The notes under the pieces: generated by a model
Told to the model about the DNA's origin: nothing
What the model saw: only the letters and a program-made list of their open reading frames with translations
Database searches by the model: none
Shown: positions 20,411 to 33,029 of the stretch, in pieces
How positions within the stretch are numbered: the stretch's first letter is position 1
How the letters are laid out: every line of letters begins with the position of its first letter
Assembly: GCA_036936605.1 (NCBI GenBank)
Contig: JAUPFV010000002.1
Span: 123,922,376 to 123,986,375 of the forward strand
DNA: 64,000 nucleotides
Source of the DNA: Limnanthes douglasii subsp. nivea
Taxonomy: Eukaryota; Streptophyta; Magnoliopsida; Brassicales; Limnanthaceae
Direction: 5' to 3'
Position numbers and translations under genes: made by a program

Positions 20411-20833
20411 GGAGATTGATACTCAGAGTTATTTTCTCCTAAATTACTACACAAAATTCCGAATTTATTATGAGGTATGAACATATACTTTCAAGAGGAG
20501 CTCCCTGTTACAATATAAGGTGCTGGGGTCGGGTATGTTTATGAGGACCATTTATTTAATGAACATCAAATCGAATAACAACACTAGAATGACCAATATG
20601 TCGATGAGCAGTTTAATCAATCTGCCGTGATGATGATGAGAATGAAATTGTTGGAAGATATTGCGAAGCTAAGCGCTCAAAAAGACGTAGCATTGATCGA
20701 AGAACGACTCAGATTGGAAATTTGGAAGGAACGATCCATGAAGGAAATTAAAATAGAAGTTGGGCATCAGGCTCGAGATCGAGATGTGGATAGGCGTCGG
20801 AGTTAGTGCTCTCCAAATAAAGAGACAAAATCT

Positions 20834-22215
20834 ATGAGACGATATGATTCAATGGAGTCTAGTGATACCTCTATTTACAACTCTGATGAGTCTTCATCCC
20901 CAAACAAAGAGTACCGATGCGGGAGGAAGAGGAAGAAGAAGGGTTCGAGGAAGCGGGCAGACCGATGTCGGGTTTTTCAGCGATCTAAGGATTCAAAGAA
21001 GAAAAGAACAACACTGACATAAGGACCTCAGTCTCTGTGGATAGAGACAGAGCAATAACTATCAAAAGAGGAGAGCAACCGACTCCTCATTCCAGTTCCC
21101 CTGAGGAAGTCAGAGCCTCGGATATCATGTGATTAGTCAATTTGTGAATCTATCTGTGGAAGGTTTATATGCGGCTCCTACTGAAGTTCTTGATGATGGT
21201 ATGTTTAAAACTTGACATAACTAGAGGTCATCTCTGCTATTTGATGAAATATTATCAGGCAATTTTCCGAAATAATTTGATATTTAAAAGTGATAAATAT
21301 TCGATGAAAAAAAATACATAGACAGTCATATGGAGTTGTTCAAAAATTTCATGAAATTTTTTGATGACGATGACAAGTTGTTGTGCCGATGATTTTGGTA
21401 TGCGTTTAAAAACGAGTCCTCAAAATAGTATAATTGTTTACTATAGGGCTGCATAGACAACTTTGATATGTTCTGGACCATGTTCAGGAGATAGTTTGTA
21501 GAAAGTAAGAAGTTTTGAGCTAATGAGGACAATATTATTTAACTATCAACATAGGGTCGGGGAAAGCCTGATGGATTATACCAGGAGATTTGTTGAGAGA
21601 AAAACTAAACTTAAGGCCTTTGAAGAAACTGTGGCGTTAACTGGATTTAGGCTGCGATTATTTCATGGGATTATGAAGGACAATATCGCAAAAAAGCAAA
21701 CTTTCACATTTGGAGAATTGTTAGCGTAAGTTGAAAAACGAATTTCGGTAGAGGAAACCCAAGTATCAGCGTTGGCTTCTCAAGAAGAGCAAAGTTTGCA
21801 GGCCCTAACTGTGATCTGCCAACAAGTACCTACACAAATTCCTCAACCACAGCCGATCCAGACTTACCACCAATCACCTTAATTCCGAACCAGAGTGTCA
21901 AACCAGTTACCACCTCGATCGATGAGGGTTTAGCAGGTGGCAAACATTCAATCAGCAGCTAGACCCATATCCAACAAGTGGGTTTGACCTTCTAACTTTG
22001 TTGAGTTGACTAAGTGTGTGACAACCATTTTCGATAAAGAAATGAAACATATACAAAGCCATTCCCGATCCAGACTATAAGGGAAAATTATTGTAACAGA
22101 CATTGTAAGTATCACGACGACTTCATGCATGATATGAAAGACTATATAGCGTTGAATAAGGAGATACAAGTGTTGATTGAGAATGGAAACTTGACGACGT
22201 TCGTTAAAAATTAGT
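20834..22215 (+). pseudogene. gag: gag remnant of Tat element A
   Basis: Fragments in several frames. The first part is Ser/Asp- then Lys/Arg-rich; the best block is NYQHRVGESLMDYTRRFVE near 21540-21600, the conserved gag motif of plant Gypsy elements (E-S-L-x-D-Y-x-x-R-F). Frameshifts and stops separate the pieces. The protein would form the virus-like particle. Confidence 0.7.
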
Positions 22216-22639
22216 CCCAACATATTCGTATGGGGATAGAACTCGTGGTAGCTCGGAAGCAAGAGAACACTCTGGTTATTTCAGAGCCTATCGACTCGTT
22301 CGATATAGCCTCAGAATATTTGGTCATAAGCGGGATCAAAAGGTTATCGATATCATAAAATAGGCCATGTCTGAGCCTAAGCGAAAGGTCAGTGCTTTGT
22401 GAAATATTTTTGAGTCACTAACTATTTTAGGGGGATGGGATATGATGGTAGAGGTTACTATTGTTTCCCGTTGAAGGCATATTGTTAGCTTAGCCACGTA
22501 GTTGGAACCTGGGGCCTCACTATACCTCTATGGGAACCCTTCTCTGATATTGTACTTCGATGATGATGATATGAGAGAAGTTGTGACGCCACATGATGAT
22601 GCAGTGGTGATTGTGATGGAAATCGTCAGAGACGAGGTT

Positions 22640-22930
22640 TAGAAGGTATTGATTGATACAGGAAGTTCTGTAAATATTATGTTCATGACAACTTATGGGA
22701 AAACAAAGAATCCTCTTACCATCCTCCAGTTTAATAGGACAATTATGAGTTTTACCGGAGCGATCGTGTAGGTGGTGGTAGCGTTCGAAATAATGGTAGA
22801 TTTGGGTCAAAGTCTCTTTTAGAAATAAGTGTCGGCGTTGTTTTTTATGGTGAACGCTTTGACTTCGTATAACGCAATTTTTGGCAGGTTTTTTGTTATC
22901 TCAAATGCATGCAGTACCGTCGACAGTCCA
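22640..22930 (+). pseudogene. Aspartic protease remnant of Tat element A
   Basis: VLIDTGSSVNIMF near 22650-22690 keeps the D-T-G active site of retroviral-type proteases, followed by a degraded tail with YNAIFGR. Stops interrupt it. Confidence 0.7.
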
Positions 22931-23469
22931 TCGGTGCTTAAAGTATATAGAAAAGAATTACATGGGCACTAAGATAAATCAAAAGACGGCCAGGGAGTGC
23001 TATCAGACAGCTCTGTCTCCGAGGCCCGGTTAAGTAGTTGAATCCAAAAAAGATTAGCAGTTACCATGTTCGATTTCGGGGTCTCATCCTATGGATGATC
23101 CGAGAGTGGTCATCGGCTTTTTGATCTCCAATAAAAAATTGGAAAAAAATTATGTTTTTTCTGGTGCAAAAGTTTTAAAAATCGGTACTATGTTATCTTC
23201 GGAGGTGCGAAGAAGTTAATCCTTTTTGTCGACAAGATTACATATGTTTGCTTGGTGTACGGGGGACGTTACAGTACTTCCTGAAGAGATAATTTGTTAC
23301 AGCCTCGTGACCCGTCCAGTTATTCAGAAAAGAAGGTCTTTCTCGAAAAGTCAGAGGTCATCATTGCCGAGATAGACAGGTTTTCAAAAGTATGACACAT
23401 ACGCGAATCTCAGTACCCCTTATAGATAGCTAACCTAGTCTTAGTAAAGAAGAAAAACAACAAGTGGAG

Positions 23470-23870
23470 GATGAGCGTGAACTTTACCGATCTGAACATA
23501 ACATGTCCAAAAGATCTGTTCCCAATTCCCAGAATTGACCAACTGGTGGACTCCACGTCGGGAAACAAGTTACTATCGTTCATGTACGTGTATGCTGGGT
23601 ATAACCAAATCAATTTAGACCCTAAATATTAGGATAATACTTTATTTATAACAAGGAGAGGTTTGTGTTGTTATAAAATAATGTCATTTGGGTTGAAGAA
23701 AGCGGGGGATACTTATCAGAGGTTTTTTAAACAAAGCATTTAAGGGACATATCATGCATAATGTAAAGGCATACATAGATGATATATTGGTGAAACGTAC
23801 TAGGGATGATGGTCATTTTTTGGACTTGGAAGAGACATTTAACAACTTGAAAAAATAAATTTGAAGCTAA
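23470..23870 (+). pseudogene. Reverse transcriptase remnant of Tat element A
   Basis: Blocks NFTDLN, CPKDLFPIPRIDQLVDSTSG and YAGYNQI are followed by MSFGLKKAGDTYQRF and a damaged version of the YVDD region near 23770. The order and wording are typical of Tat-lineage RT. Several stops and frameshifts. Confidence 0.8.
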
Positions 23871-24033
23871 ATTATGACTCCTCCTCAGACATTAGAGTTA
23901 AAAAAACGGAATAAAAAGAATTACAGATCTTGACTGGGAGGCTGAAAGCCCTGAGGGAATTAGAGCCGAAACATTACATTTAAATGCTCCCAACATTATG
24001 ATTCCCCCTCGAACTATTAAGTAATTACAGATC

Positions 24034-24450
24034 TTGACTGGGATGCATAAAGCCCTGATTAGTTCTATATTGAGGTTAATGAACAAGTGTCCTCCTTTTT
24101 TCCAAGTGCTTACTCATGAAAATAATTCCAATTGGACCTCGAAATGTACCGAGGGTTTCCTCAGTTTAAATAAATACTTGTCATCTCCTGCAATTTTAAG
24201 CAAGTCAAGCCCGAGAGAGATATTATTCATCTATATTGCATTGTCTGATTACGCCGTGAGTAATGCCCTAATTTGTGAGCCCAACCATTGTTCTCAACCT
24301 CTCTATTATATGAGCAAAAGCATGTTAGATGCTGAGAGTGAGTATTTAAAAATAGAAAATCTCGCCCTAGCATGGGTAACAACAACAAAAAATGTGATCC
24401 TATTTCCAAACACATTCAATAGTGGTTCGAACATCGTTTCCTTTGAGTAA
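24034..24450 (+). pseudogene. RNase H remnant of Tat element A
   Basis: An open stretch of 138 codons matching the segment after RT: a CPPFFQVL block, CTEGFLSLNKYLSSPAIL, then LFIYIALSDYAVSNALI and YYMSKSMLDAESEYLKIE, the Gypsy RNase H connection. Confidence 0.75.
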
Positions 24451-24477
24451 TGTTATACAACTACATGACGTCTCGAG

Positions 24478-25190
24478 TCGGATGACCAAGTACTCCATGG
24501 AGTTGGGTGATTTTGATACTGATTTTAAGCCCCGAACAATGATTATGGGCCAAGATTTGGTAGGCTTCTTGGTTGAATATTATTCTGAACGACCAGACAT
24601 GGAGATAGACCAAGAAAAGAAAAATATAGAATGGATTTTCCGGACTGACAAAGGTTCGAGCATTTCTGCCTCTGGGGTAGGAGTTCAGTTAACCACCCCA
24701 ACGGGATTAACGATGTATAATGCCATACGCTTTGGTTTCCCAGCTTCGAATAATGTATGAGTCCGCATTGACAGGACTACCACTCGTGTACATTTGTAGG
24801 TCTAAGCGGGTTTAGTTAATAAGTGACTCACATCTGTTACTTAATCATACGATAAGATAATTTGAGGCTATGCAAGATCATTTGGTAAAATATCGAATAA
24901 CGTTGAAAATATTGGTAGTGGTATTTCAGAGTGTCAAGTACAAACATGTCCATAAGATAAAATATGAAGTAATGGACTCCTTAGCAACAACGACTTATTT
25001 TGGTTGCTACCTATGAATTCATACACAGAAAAACCCATCTATAACAAAAAGATCGGAACAAATCTTTTATTTGAATACGCCATACCAGATTTAAACAAAT
25101 ATTGACAAGGATTGGAGGCACGATATTAGTGAATTCTTGGTTAATAACATTTTACCCCTTGACAAGACGATGGCTAACTTCACATCATAC
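24478..25190 (+). pseudogene. Second (archaeal-type) RNase H remnant and linker of Tat element A
   Basis: RMTKYSMELGDFD and DLVGFLVEYY precede a domain with a degraded DG(A/S) site (FRTDKGSSISASGVGVQL) and AIRFGFPASNN. The linker DWRHDISEFLVNNILPLDKT follows near 25110, and then the pol similarity stops. No integrase is found after it. Confidence 0.7.
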
Positions 25191-25750
25191 TACAAGACAT
25201 TGAGATTTTTTTCGTGTATTACCAATTCTTTTTGTAAGGCTTTATCTGTTTTCTTTAGTTCATCTGAAGCATACTGCGGCCATGCATTAGCACGGCCGAC
25301 CAGTTTTGTTTTCTCCTTAAGTTGTTCTTCCATATGACAAAATCTGGAGCTCCTCCTCTGATAGTTTTTTCTTTAACTTTTTTCCTTCCTCTCCGTAATA
25401 GCAATGAGATCCACCATAGGGTACGAAAAACAAACATATATGTCCGATTATCTGAGCTGATATGACCCAATATGTGTAGAGTCATCTAACAAAACCTGAT
25501 CGCTTGAGTTCCACCTTGAGGGACGAAAAACACGGGTAATTGATTGTTTGGTACATGGAGAGGTACCAAGGGTGGAACCTCAGTTGCGTGTCCCCAGTTG
25601 ATCGATGAGCTACTAATCATATGGATTTTAAGCCACAATAATAGTATCTTACGTCTTTAAATTCCCCTTAACAAGTGTCTCCTCTGGAGCGTTCAGAACT
25701 TGTTCACCTTCTTCATCAACGAAGTCATTACATTTTACCAAGCCCGCGTC

Positions 25751-26023
25751 TCATGACACCATTTTCTTCGTATTCTCTCCACAAGCTTTGTTTTTCTTGC
25801 TAGCCTCACAAGAATTGGAGCCTCCGATTTTATTAGCGTTGGCGTCCGTAGTTGTTGTCTCAGGATTGGAAGCTTTAACTGCCACTTTGGTTGGTACGAT
25901 ATCTTCTGTGGACTTTTTCTTCGGTCGATGATTGGGCATATTTTTCCGCTTCGGAATCACAACTCGTACATCGGGAGCTATTAGTCTTTCAATAATAGCA
26001 AAATGTTCAGGAGGATTCATCAT
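25751..26023 (-). pseudogene. Antisense ORF region of Tat element A
   Basis: A basic, Lys/Asn/Thr-rich 90-codon ORF read opposite to pol, between pol and the 3' LTR. Extra antisense ORFs are known from plant Tat elements. This one resembles in composition the antisense ORFs at 39483-39731 and 48018-48266. Function unknown. Confidence 0.45.
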
Positions 26024-26942
26024 CTGTACTTCACTCAGGTCACCTTCCGAGGACTGTCATAGATGGTTGTTGACAAGGTTCACGGTAAAGAAGAGCCGGT
26101 GAAACTCATTCTTCTAGTTTTTATGAGCCCATGTATTTTAGCGAGCGAAGGTTTTTTATGCAGACGCCAGATGCTCTTTCTTTAGAGATAATAATTTTGA
26201 TTTACGAACTGTTAATAGTAAAAGAACCACGGTTAACCTTCGAAGTTTATAATATATAGCATAATAAGATAATTACATTGACATACCCACACATGTGAGA
26301 GTCGCATCGGGTTTTTGTTCTTCTTTATATGAGCTCGACTATTCTCTCAAGCTCCACTAATAAATATGAAGTAGTGCTTTGAAGCTTTATCCGCTCTCAT
26401 CATATCATCCACAATTTTGTAGTCATTCACAAGGTGACGTAGAAAAAGGGTTGTTTTGGCACTATGGATATGGTGGTGATAACCATAACTGCTTCATTGG
26501 CATTGGTGTTTGAGACAACCACGACACCATGATGCAAGGTATTAATGTGAACCATGCATTAGGGCTGGCTTACCTATGGCACAATTACACTAGTTCAAAT
26601 TATCTCACGATTGCAGGATCTATCGGCAACGAACTCCCCATTTGAGCATATAAGAGAACAGTACAAGTTCTTTTTCTCCTACCGACAACAACGTCTCTCT
26701 TTAGACTGGTAAACGTATATTGACGAATGATGGAATTCCCCAGCTCTTCTTTAAGTCTGAAGTCTCACCTGGGTTATAACAAAAGTATCTCCCGGTATAC
26801 AAACCGACCAGGTGTTATCTATCCAACCCACTCTGATAACTTCTTAATACCTCCATTATTTATGTGGGCATGGCCTTTTCATGGTCGGAGACCTTCTCAA
26901 ACTCTCTGAAAGTCTTTATATTATGGGTCGGGATTAACCAAG

Positions 26943-27130
26943 GTGACGTACATTTATTGCCAGCATGTCCCAAACCAAGGTGACGTCCACTCAATGCCAG
27001 CAGGTTCTCGATCTGAGGCGACATCCACTCAATACCAACAGGTTCCCGATCTGAGGCGCGTCTACTAAGTGCCAATAGTTTCCCTATCCGAGGTGGCATC
27101 CACTCAATGCTAGCAAGTTTCCGCCACCAG
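26943..27130. repeat. Five-copy 38-bp tandem repeat next to the 3' LTR of element A
   Basis: Units begin at 26943, 26980, 27018, 27056 and 27093 and are 37-38 bp long. The model is gtgacgtccactcaatgcca followed by gcaggttctcgatctgag. It ends about 40 bp before the purine tract. Confidence 0.85.
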
Positions 27131-27183
27131 GACAAATAACATAGTCCCTGCTCAACTTTCTCGCAATGACTATGGGGAGCTAC

Positions 27184-27548
27184 TGATATGGGCGGAATTT
27201 ATCTGGGTTTGGTTGGGTCGGGCAGGTGTTGGATGGGGTTGTTTAAATATATGAGTTTGTAATAAATAATGACATAAGTATATAATATTAAGGGTATATG
27301 GTGTAATAATAAATGTATAAGTAGGTTTAGTATAATAAAGAGGTGAAATATTATAAAGTGGGTCATCCATGTAGGTTTCGGCCCACCACCTTTATTATAT
27401 AAAGCAAGCTTCTTTTTTAGGGAAGGGTGAACAATTAATATACTACAACCATATTGGAATTTTCTCTCTTCATTTCCCATGTTTCTCTCTCTAGACTTAG
27501 TTCATGTATTATCTTGTAGCAGATTCGGGTCCAGATCTAAAGTGATTA
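27184..27548 (+). repeat. 3' LTR of Tat element A
   Basis: Starts tgatatggg after tatggggagctac, ends gtgatta before the gatat duplication. TATA at 27395. Clearly diverged from the 5' LTR by substitutions and small gaps. Confidence 0.85.
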
Positions 27549-27553
27549 GATAT

Positions 27554-28600
27554 ATACTTTTATATTCTTAAAACATTTGATAGATAACAATTTCTTTACG
27601 AGTCGTTGATATGTTGAACCTGTATTTTTAAGGCCAAAATATATTACCTTGTAGCAGTGTAGCCCTCGTTTTGTTATTAAAGTTGTATGTTATTTATTAT
27701 ATAGATGTGTTGCGATATGATTATATATAAAATAAGTATTCATGAAGGGCAATATTTTTTTCCCGAAGTAGTATCTACCAATTTATTAATCCGTGAGACT
27801 TAGAATGGATCATTAAGTTATGCTTAGTTGAGATCGTTGAGGGTCATACATATATGTCTTTTGTCATTTCTTCGTTACCAAAACTAGATTCATAATCCTA
27901 ACAATGTAAACTGTTTTCATTGTACGACCAATTTTACTTAGTCGCGTGTTTTCGGTTATCATGAATTCGATTTTCTCATGGAAGAAGAATTGACACCTTT
28001 ATTTTATCAGAATACAATTATTGTTGATGGACAAATTAAGACACGTGGGTTGGTACTCTAGTTACATGCAACACACATAAAGCAAATACATCCAAGTTTA
28101 TGGATAAAAATGTTATTAAATCCGTCTGAATGACTAATTGTAAGTCTTGACCCACACATATTATTTATCATGTTTTAGGTGTTACCTATTCTACCTATTC
28201 CCATGGCTCCATTATAAGATAGGTCTCTCGTAGATCATCTATGCCGTCTGATATTATTGAGAGCCCGGCTAAGTACTATTTGTTGGGTACCAGAGAAGCA
28301 ACATAACACTATCTGACTACTCGTTGATTGCTTAGAATTACTCTGATTCTCTGATTAATGTTCTATCAAATGCATTGGCACATTTTAGATATAATGATGT
28401 GTATAATGAGGTAGTCTACCTTCTTAGTGTATTATTTATGCCTTAGTACTACATCTAGCCTCAACTCTTCAAGTAACTGGAAACTAGTTAATACTTTTCT
28501 TAGAGGTGTTAACATTGTTATACTTCACATAATTATATGTATTCCTAAAGGTGATATTGGGAAAGCTTCATATATCGACCATGATTCTTCTAATTTATCC
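27554..28600. other. No gene recognised
   Basis: AT-rich sequence with no domain pattern. Small ORFs look like chance. Confidence 0.4.
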
Positions 28601-28619
28601 CGACCAATTTAGGATTCAG

Positions 28620-28880
28620 GCTAGGCAGGTCTTAGGAGAGTTTTTACGCGATGGTGTACATGTGGCTCCGATAGCATGCAGCCCATAATGGAGACAGAGA
28701 GATAGAAACTGTGCAGCAAGGAATCTTTCTAGGCAGCCAGTCTTTATAACACTCGACCAAAGCTTTACTTAACTCGGCCCAAGAAATGCTCAAAGACTCC
28801 CATGCCTTTCTTGGTTGGACCAACCGGCGATTTCTGACAAACAAGTCTTTTGGCATTTTTAGAGCAAGAAGACAACAATC
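28620..28880 (-). other. Unassigned, less AT-rich segment at the edge of the organellar block
   Basis: Base composition is higher in GC than its surroundings, with a 70-codon minus-strand frame (28644-28856, Trp-rich: AWESLSISWAELSKALVEC). It may belong to the organellar insertion, but I cannot place it in a known mitochondrial or plastid gene. Confidence 0.3.
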
Positions 28881-30289
28881 TGAAGCATACGAATAATCGT
28901 TTCCTTTTCTATAATTTATCTAATAAAGATAAAGATAGAATTTCTATAATAACGAATAATACTGTCTATAAGTTTTTATTCGATATTATAAATTAGAATC
29001 ATTTTAATATTCTAAAATAGAATAAATATTTAATATTAATGTTTCAAGTTAGAATTTCTATTATTTAATATATTTAATAGTATAATTAATAAAATTAATA
29101 TACTATAATAAAACGACAAAATAGATATTAATAAAAAGGAAAAAGCCTTGTTTGTAGGTTCGATTCCTGTAGGGGCTAATCAAATTCATTCCAAAAATGT
29201 AAAGTTCAAAACAATTGGTTTTTCGAGAGATTGGATGCAGTTACTAATTACGAGCTAGCGTGTACATATTGAAAATTTCATTCTTGATTCTATGAGACTC
29301 TTTCTTACATTTTCTCTCCACGACTCCATCACATTGTCGAAATAAGAATCTTGTATGTTTGAATATAGAAATATTTTATTGATAATTGCTATATGAAGTA
29401 ATAAATAAAATTTATCTACAATTTACAATATCTATAGATATTATATAGATATGAATGGATCTTATTGCGTTTTGGAAAATAAGATATTGAAAAACAACTC
29501 TTAGGTTGTAATTTGGAATAAACCTTTCGAAGGTAATAGAAATTTCATTTATTCATATGGATCATCTATAAATATAAATAAAAAGATTAAATCAGAAATA
29601 CCGGCCCAGATTTCCAATAAATATGAACTAAAGAAATGATCTATTTCTAATAGCATAATAGTGGATATAGTCATGATTTAACAGGTTAGGTCCACTTACT
29701 TTTCCGTTGATTTCAAATATTTTTTACTTTGTAAAGCAATATATATTTTTTATATTTGGCGATTCAAGAGATGATTTATCATTATTCATTATAAATAATA
29801 ATAGAAAATGTTCAATTTGAATTACTCTCGAACTTATTAGAATGATAATTTTTTATCAATTATTCAATTCTCGATATGTTGAATTTGAAAATTGAAGAAC
29901 AACTCCGTTATTTATTTAAAAATACGGAGTTTCCACCTGCCAATATAGATCGGGTGGTCAATTCTTTGACCACGAATTCGACATCACTCCTGAATCTGTA
30001 TGAGACAGCCGACAACCTTCTCGATCTGGGGGCAGCGAGCCCTCATTTCGAGAATGTCTGTACAATTGTAGCATAATTAAATTATGGTCTGCGGGCGGGT
30101 TCAGAGCAGGATGAGGACTCATCTTCAATGACAAGTAGTCTGACGCGGCATTTCTTTGTGTGTTTTTTTCGCTTATATTTTCCATTTTCTGTTTACAATT
30201 TTATATAATATATTGGAGAGATCTTTATTTAAATCGTTGCATTTTCTTTTTATTTGACTGTGGTGAGGGGGTGATCTCAAGTAAACAAA
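28881..30289. other. AT-rich block before psbT, possibly organellar spacer
   Basis: Very AT-rich with plastid-like texture. A T-arm-like ggttcgattcc at 29158-29168 could be the 3' half of a decayed tRNA gene. A 66-codon ORF at 29876-30076 (IEEQLRYLFKNTEFPPANI) is not recognised. Confidence 0.3.
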
Positions 30290-30565
30290 ACAGGTATGAA
30301 AGCTATAATTGTAAGCCATGATCAAATTTATAGAAGCATTTGTTTATACATTCCTCTTAGTATCGACTTAGGGGATCATTTTTTCGCTATCTCTTTTAGG
30401 GAACCACTTAAAATTCCAACTGAAAAATGAAATGATTTTTCACTATCTCAATTGAAGTAACCAGCCTCCTAATATTAGGAGCCTGGTTACTTTAATAAGT
30501 CCCAGTGTTCCTCGAAAGGATCTCTTAGTTGTTGAGAGGGTTACCCAAATAAATAAAGTCACCAA
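30290..30565 (+). pseudogene. psbT: Nuclear copy of plastid psbB-psbT spacer, psbT and the psbN 3' end
   Basis: The run gaaagctataattgtaa, then a psbT frame (EAFVYTF, LLVSTLG, FREPLKIPT) ending at tga 30428-30430, matches plastid DNA. The psbT start codon is ata instead of atg and a base is missing mid-gene. After it, 30456-30491 is the conserved psbT/psbN convergent hairpin with one mismatch. The end of psbN then follows on the opposite strand (agagatcctttcgaggaac as the minus-strand sequence). Similarity fades near 30565. Confidence 0.85.
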
Positions 30566-30889
30566 TATCAGCATATCGGCGATTACTAGCCCTTATGATT
30601 CGAATACACATTAATTCTCGGGCCCCGCTGTTGTCTGCTATATTTAAATAGGTCTGAGGTTGAATCATATCATTTTTTATCTGTTCTTTCAATTTTCAAT
30701 GTAAAGACAAAAAAAAATTATTTATCGATAAAAAACATGAAAGAAATGGTTTATCCTTAATACTTAATTTCTTTTTTAATTATGCATATTTGTCCAGAAA
30801 TAATGAATTGAGTTTTTATAGGCATTTTGGACGCCGCTATTGAAATAGCCCTTTTCTGGCTATATTTTCGGCTACTCCACCTATTTCAT

Positions 30890-31053
30890 AAAGTATTCCT
30901 AGTCTTATTTTATTAGTAGCCATGATTGGGGCTATTGTACTAACTATGCATATGACTACTAAAGTGAAAAGATAGGATGTATTCCGACGAAATGCTATTG
31001 ATTTTAAGAGGACTGTAATGAGGAGGACGACAGACCCACTCACGATCTACTAA
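30890..31053 (+). pseudogene. nad6: Nuclear copy of the 3' end of mitochondrial nad6
   Basis: Frame blocks SLILLVAMIGAIVLTMH, TTKVKR, DVFRRNAIDF, MRRTTDPLTIY and a terminal taa at 31051-31053 are the C-terminus of plant mitochondrial NAD6. A CAG has become TAG at 30973-30975. Downstream sequence to about 31110 fits mitochondrial flank. It lies about 330 bp from plastid-derived psbN. Confidence 0.85.
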
Positions 31054-31836
31054 AGGGAAAGTAGCTTGATATTGGTTCAAATCCAATTTATGAGCACATG
31101 GGTAATGAAGCAAGCGATGATAATTGCTGCATATTTTTAAGGTCCTACAACCTCTCTTAAATCATCATCGTCCAAATTGATTGTGGGTAAGGATTCGTGT
31201 AGAGAAGGGTTGAAGTCTGGTATATTTGTTGAGACTCTATATTAGATATGTGATGCTTCTGATAGGGATTTGATATTTTGATAATAGAGTCACATCTAGT
31301 AATATTACAGACTACCTTTCTGTTTAGATTAGATTTAAGTATTCATTACAAACTTCATAGATGGCCAATATTTCCACTACTCGATGTACTAAGTTTGAGG
31401 GATCTTCTCGAGAAGGCTCAACTTGGGGTGTTGGTGGTTGTTGTACTATAATATTTTTGAATAAAGGAAAGGTCGATTTGATAAATTTAACGAGTTTACC
31501 ATCATCGATAAGACTTTAATTCTCATCTTTTAAGGCTCAATATTCTGTTGTGTTGTCACTGTTATCATTATGGTACTTACAAAACTTGTGTGGATTAATT
31601 TTATCTATTGGGGTCCATATTCATCCATGTTTTCAAACATGAGTCATATATTTGGTTTGATCATCGATAGTTGTGATACTCTCAATGAGTTCAGAATATT
31701 GGATGTCTAAACCCATTGTGGTATCTTTTGCTTTTATTTTCGTGGTTTTCTTTTGTTTGGGAGGATGTTCTTTCTAATTGTTCACATGGGGTTTTTATTT
31801 GTCTGTACAATGGAGATATGAAGTGGCTTGCCTAAC

Positions 31837-32387
31837 CTATAAGCTGGATAATACAAAAGATATATGTTGAGCCTTTTCGAAATCATACACATAGTTTTGT
31901 TGACCTTGATGTTTTTTCTCGATCGAAGCTAAGAGTTGGTTAAATGTCATAACCTTTCTCTTTACTGTATTTTTGAATGAGATGTCGGGGAAGATTAGAT
32001 GCTTATAATCAATACATGCCATAAGGTTGTGAAGATCTCTAAATCGTTCTTTATTCTGACGAACCTCTTCGTGTAGTCTCGTGGGCTCTCGTAAGGATCA
32101 TACTTGCAATACATGATATAGTCGTCATCGCCTCAGATAATCTTACTCCAAATAAATTGATCTTTAAATGAAGTCTAGAGTGAATCAAATGTATAGAATG
32201 AGCATATGGATAATTGGTTGTACAAATTAAGTGTGTTACATTTGAAGGTCATATAAAATAATCTACACGTGAGCCTATCATTACCATCAAATCCTAGTAT
32301 CTCATTAAAAATTTGTTCAACGTAATGCTCATGGTCACATGTCCCGTTATATTTATCCATTTTGTACTGGTTGAATTTAGGAGACAA
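31837..32387 (-). pseudogene. gag: gag remnant, Tat material B
   Basis: The minus-strand frame has KMDKYNGTCDHEHYVEQIF and DRLTCRLFYMTFK, the Gypsy gag block (Y-D-G-T-x-D-P-E-x-H). Farther in, KVMTFNQLLASIE continues gag. Truncated toward 31120. Confidence 0.7.
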
Positions 32388-33029
32388 ATATCCTTACAAT
32401 ATTATGGAGCTAGCGAGGAAGCAGCGAAATTATGTTTTATATTTTATTTCCCTCATCCAGAGTAGTCGTAGTTTGCCATACTCGAGATCTGTAGTTGTAT
32501 CATGGATTATGTGTTGGTAGTATTCATGCCATTATAGACATTGATTTAGTATTCCACAGTTTTTATTGAGGTTTAAAATATTGATTGGATAGTTTAACAA
32601 ACATTTTGCTGTTATGTTACTGAGCTCATACTAAATTGATGCATCACGCTGGTGATGGTTAGTAGAAGTTTGACTCATTGAATGTTAGCGGTTTTGCCTG
32701 CAGTAATGGTGTCCTCCTCTTCCAATCGACCATCTTTCACATCAACTCATGGATCGTTTTTTCATCTTTACTTCCTTTATATTATAATAGTCTCAATTTC
32801 GTTGTACTAAGATAGTATGCTACATTTTATAGCTTCCCTTTATTGCCTCATTGCAATGGTCGGATCCACTAGATCGTCAACTATTTGATCTCGGGTTCGG
32901 GAAGTGGTAGATTCAACATTGTTAGGTTTATGGTTTGAACCTTTTGAACGTAGTACAAGGTTTGTATATGACGTTGAGTATCTTAAGAATTTTTGTTTCC
33001 CACTTGCTGATGATGATGAGTGTGAATCC

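Larger units (their letters stand above)
20020..27548 (+). mobile_element. Tat element A: Ty3/Gypsy LTR retrotransposon, internally deleted
   Basis: 7,529 bp, with LTRs at 20020-20392 and 27184-27548 and an exact 5-bp duplication gatat at 20015-20019 and 27549-27553. A primer site ttggcgaccacaatggga follows the left LTR, and a tatggggagctac purine tract precedes the right one. Order inside: gag, protease, RT, RNase H, a second (archaeal-type) RNase H, then a non-pol region with an antisense ORF. The dual RNase H and the extra ORF region are hallmarks of the Tat lineage. Stops are frequent, the integrase is missing and the LTRs have diverged, so it is old and dead. Confidence 0.88.

Noticed and set aside
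29140..29180. Functional tRNA gene
   Set aside because: Only a T-arm-like ggttcgattcc and part of an acceptor can be seen; no D arm or anticodon arm.
29876..30076. 66-codon ORF as a host gene
   Set aside because: It lies next to organellar-derived DNA, has no promoter or homology I recognise, and is kept only as an unassigned note.
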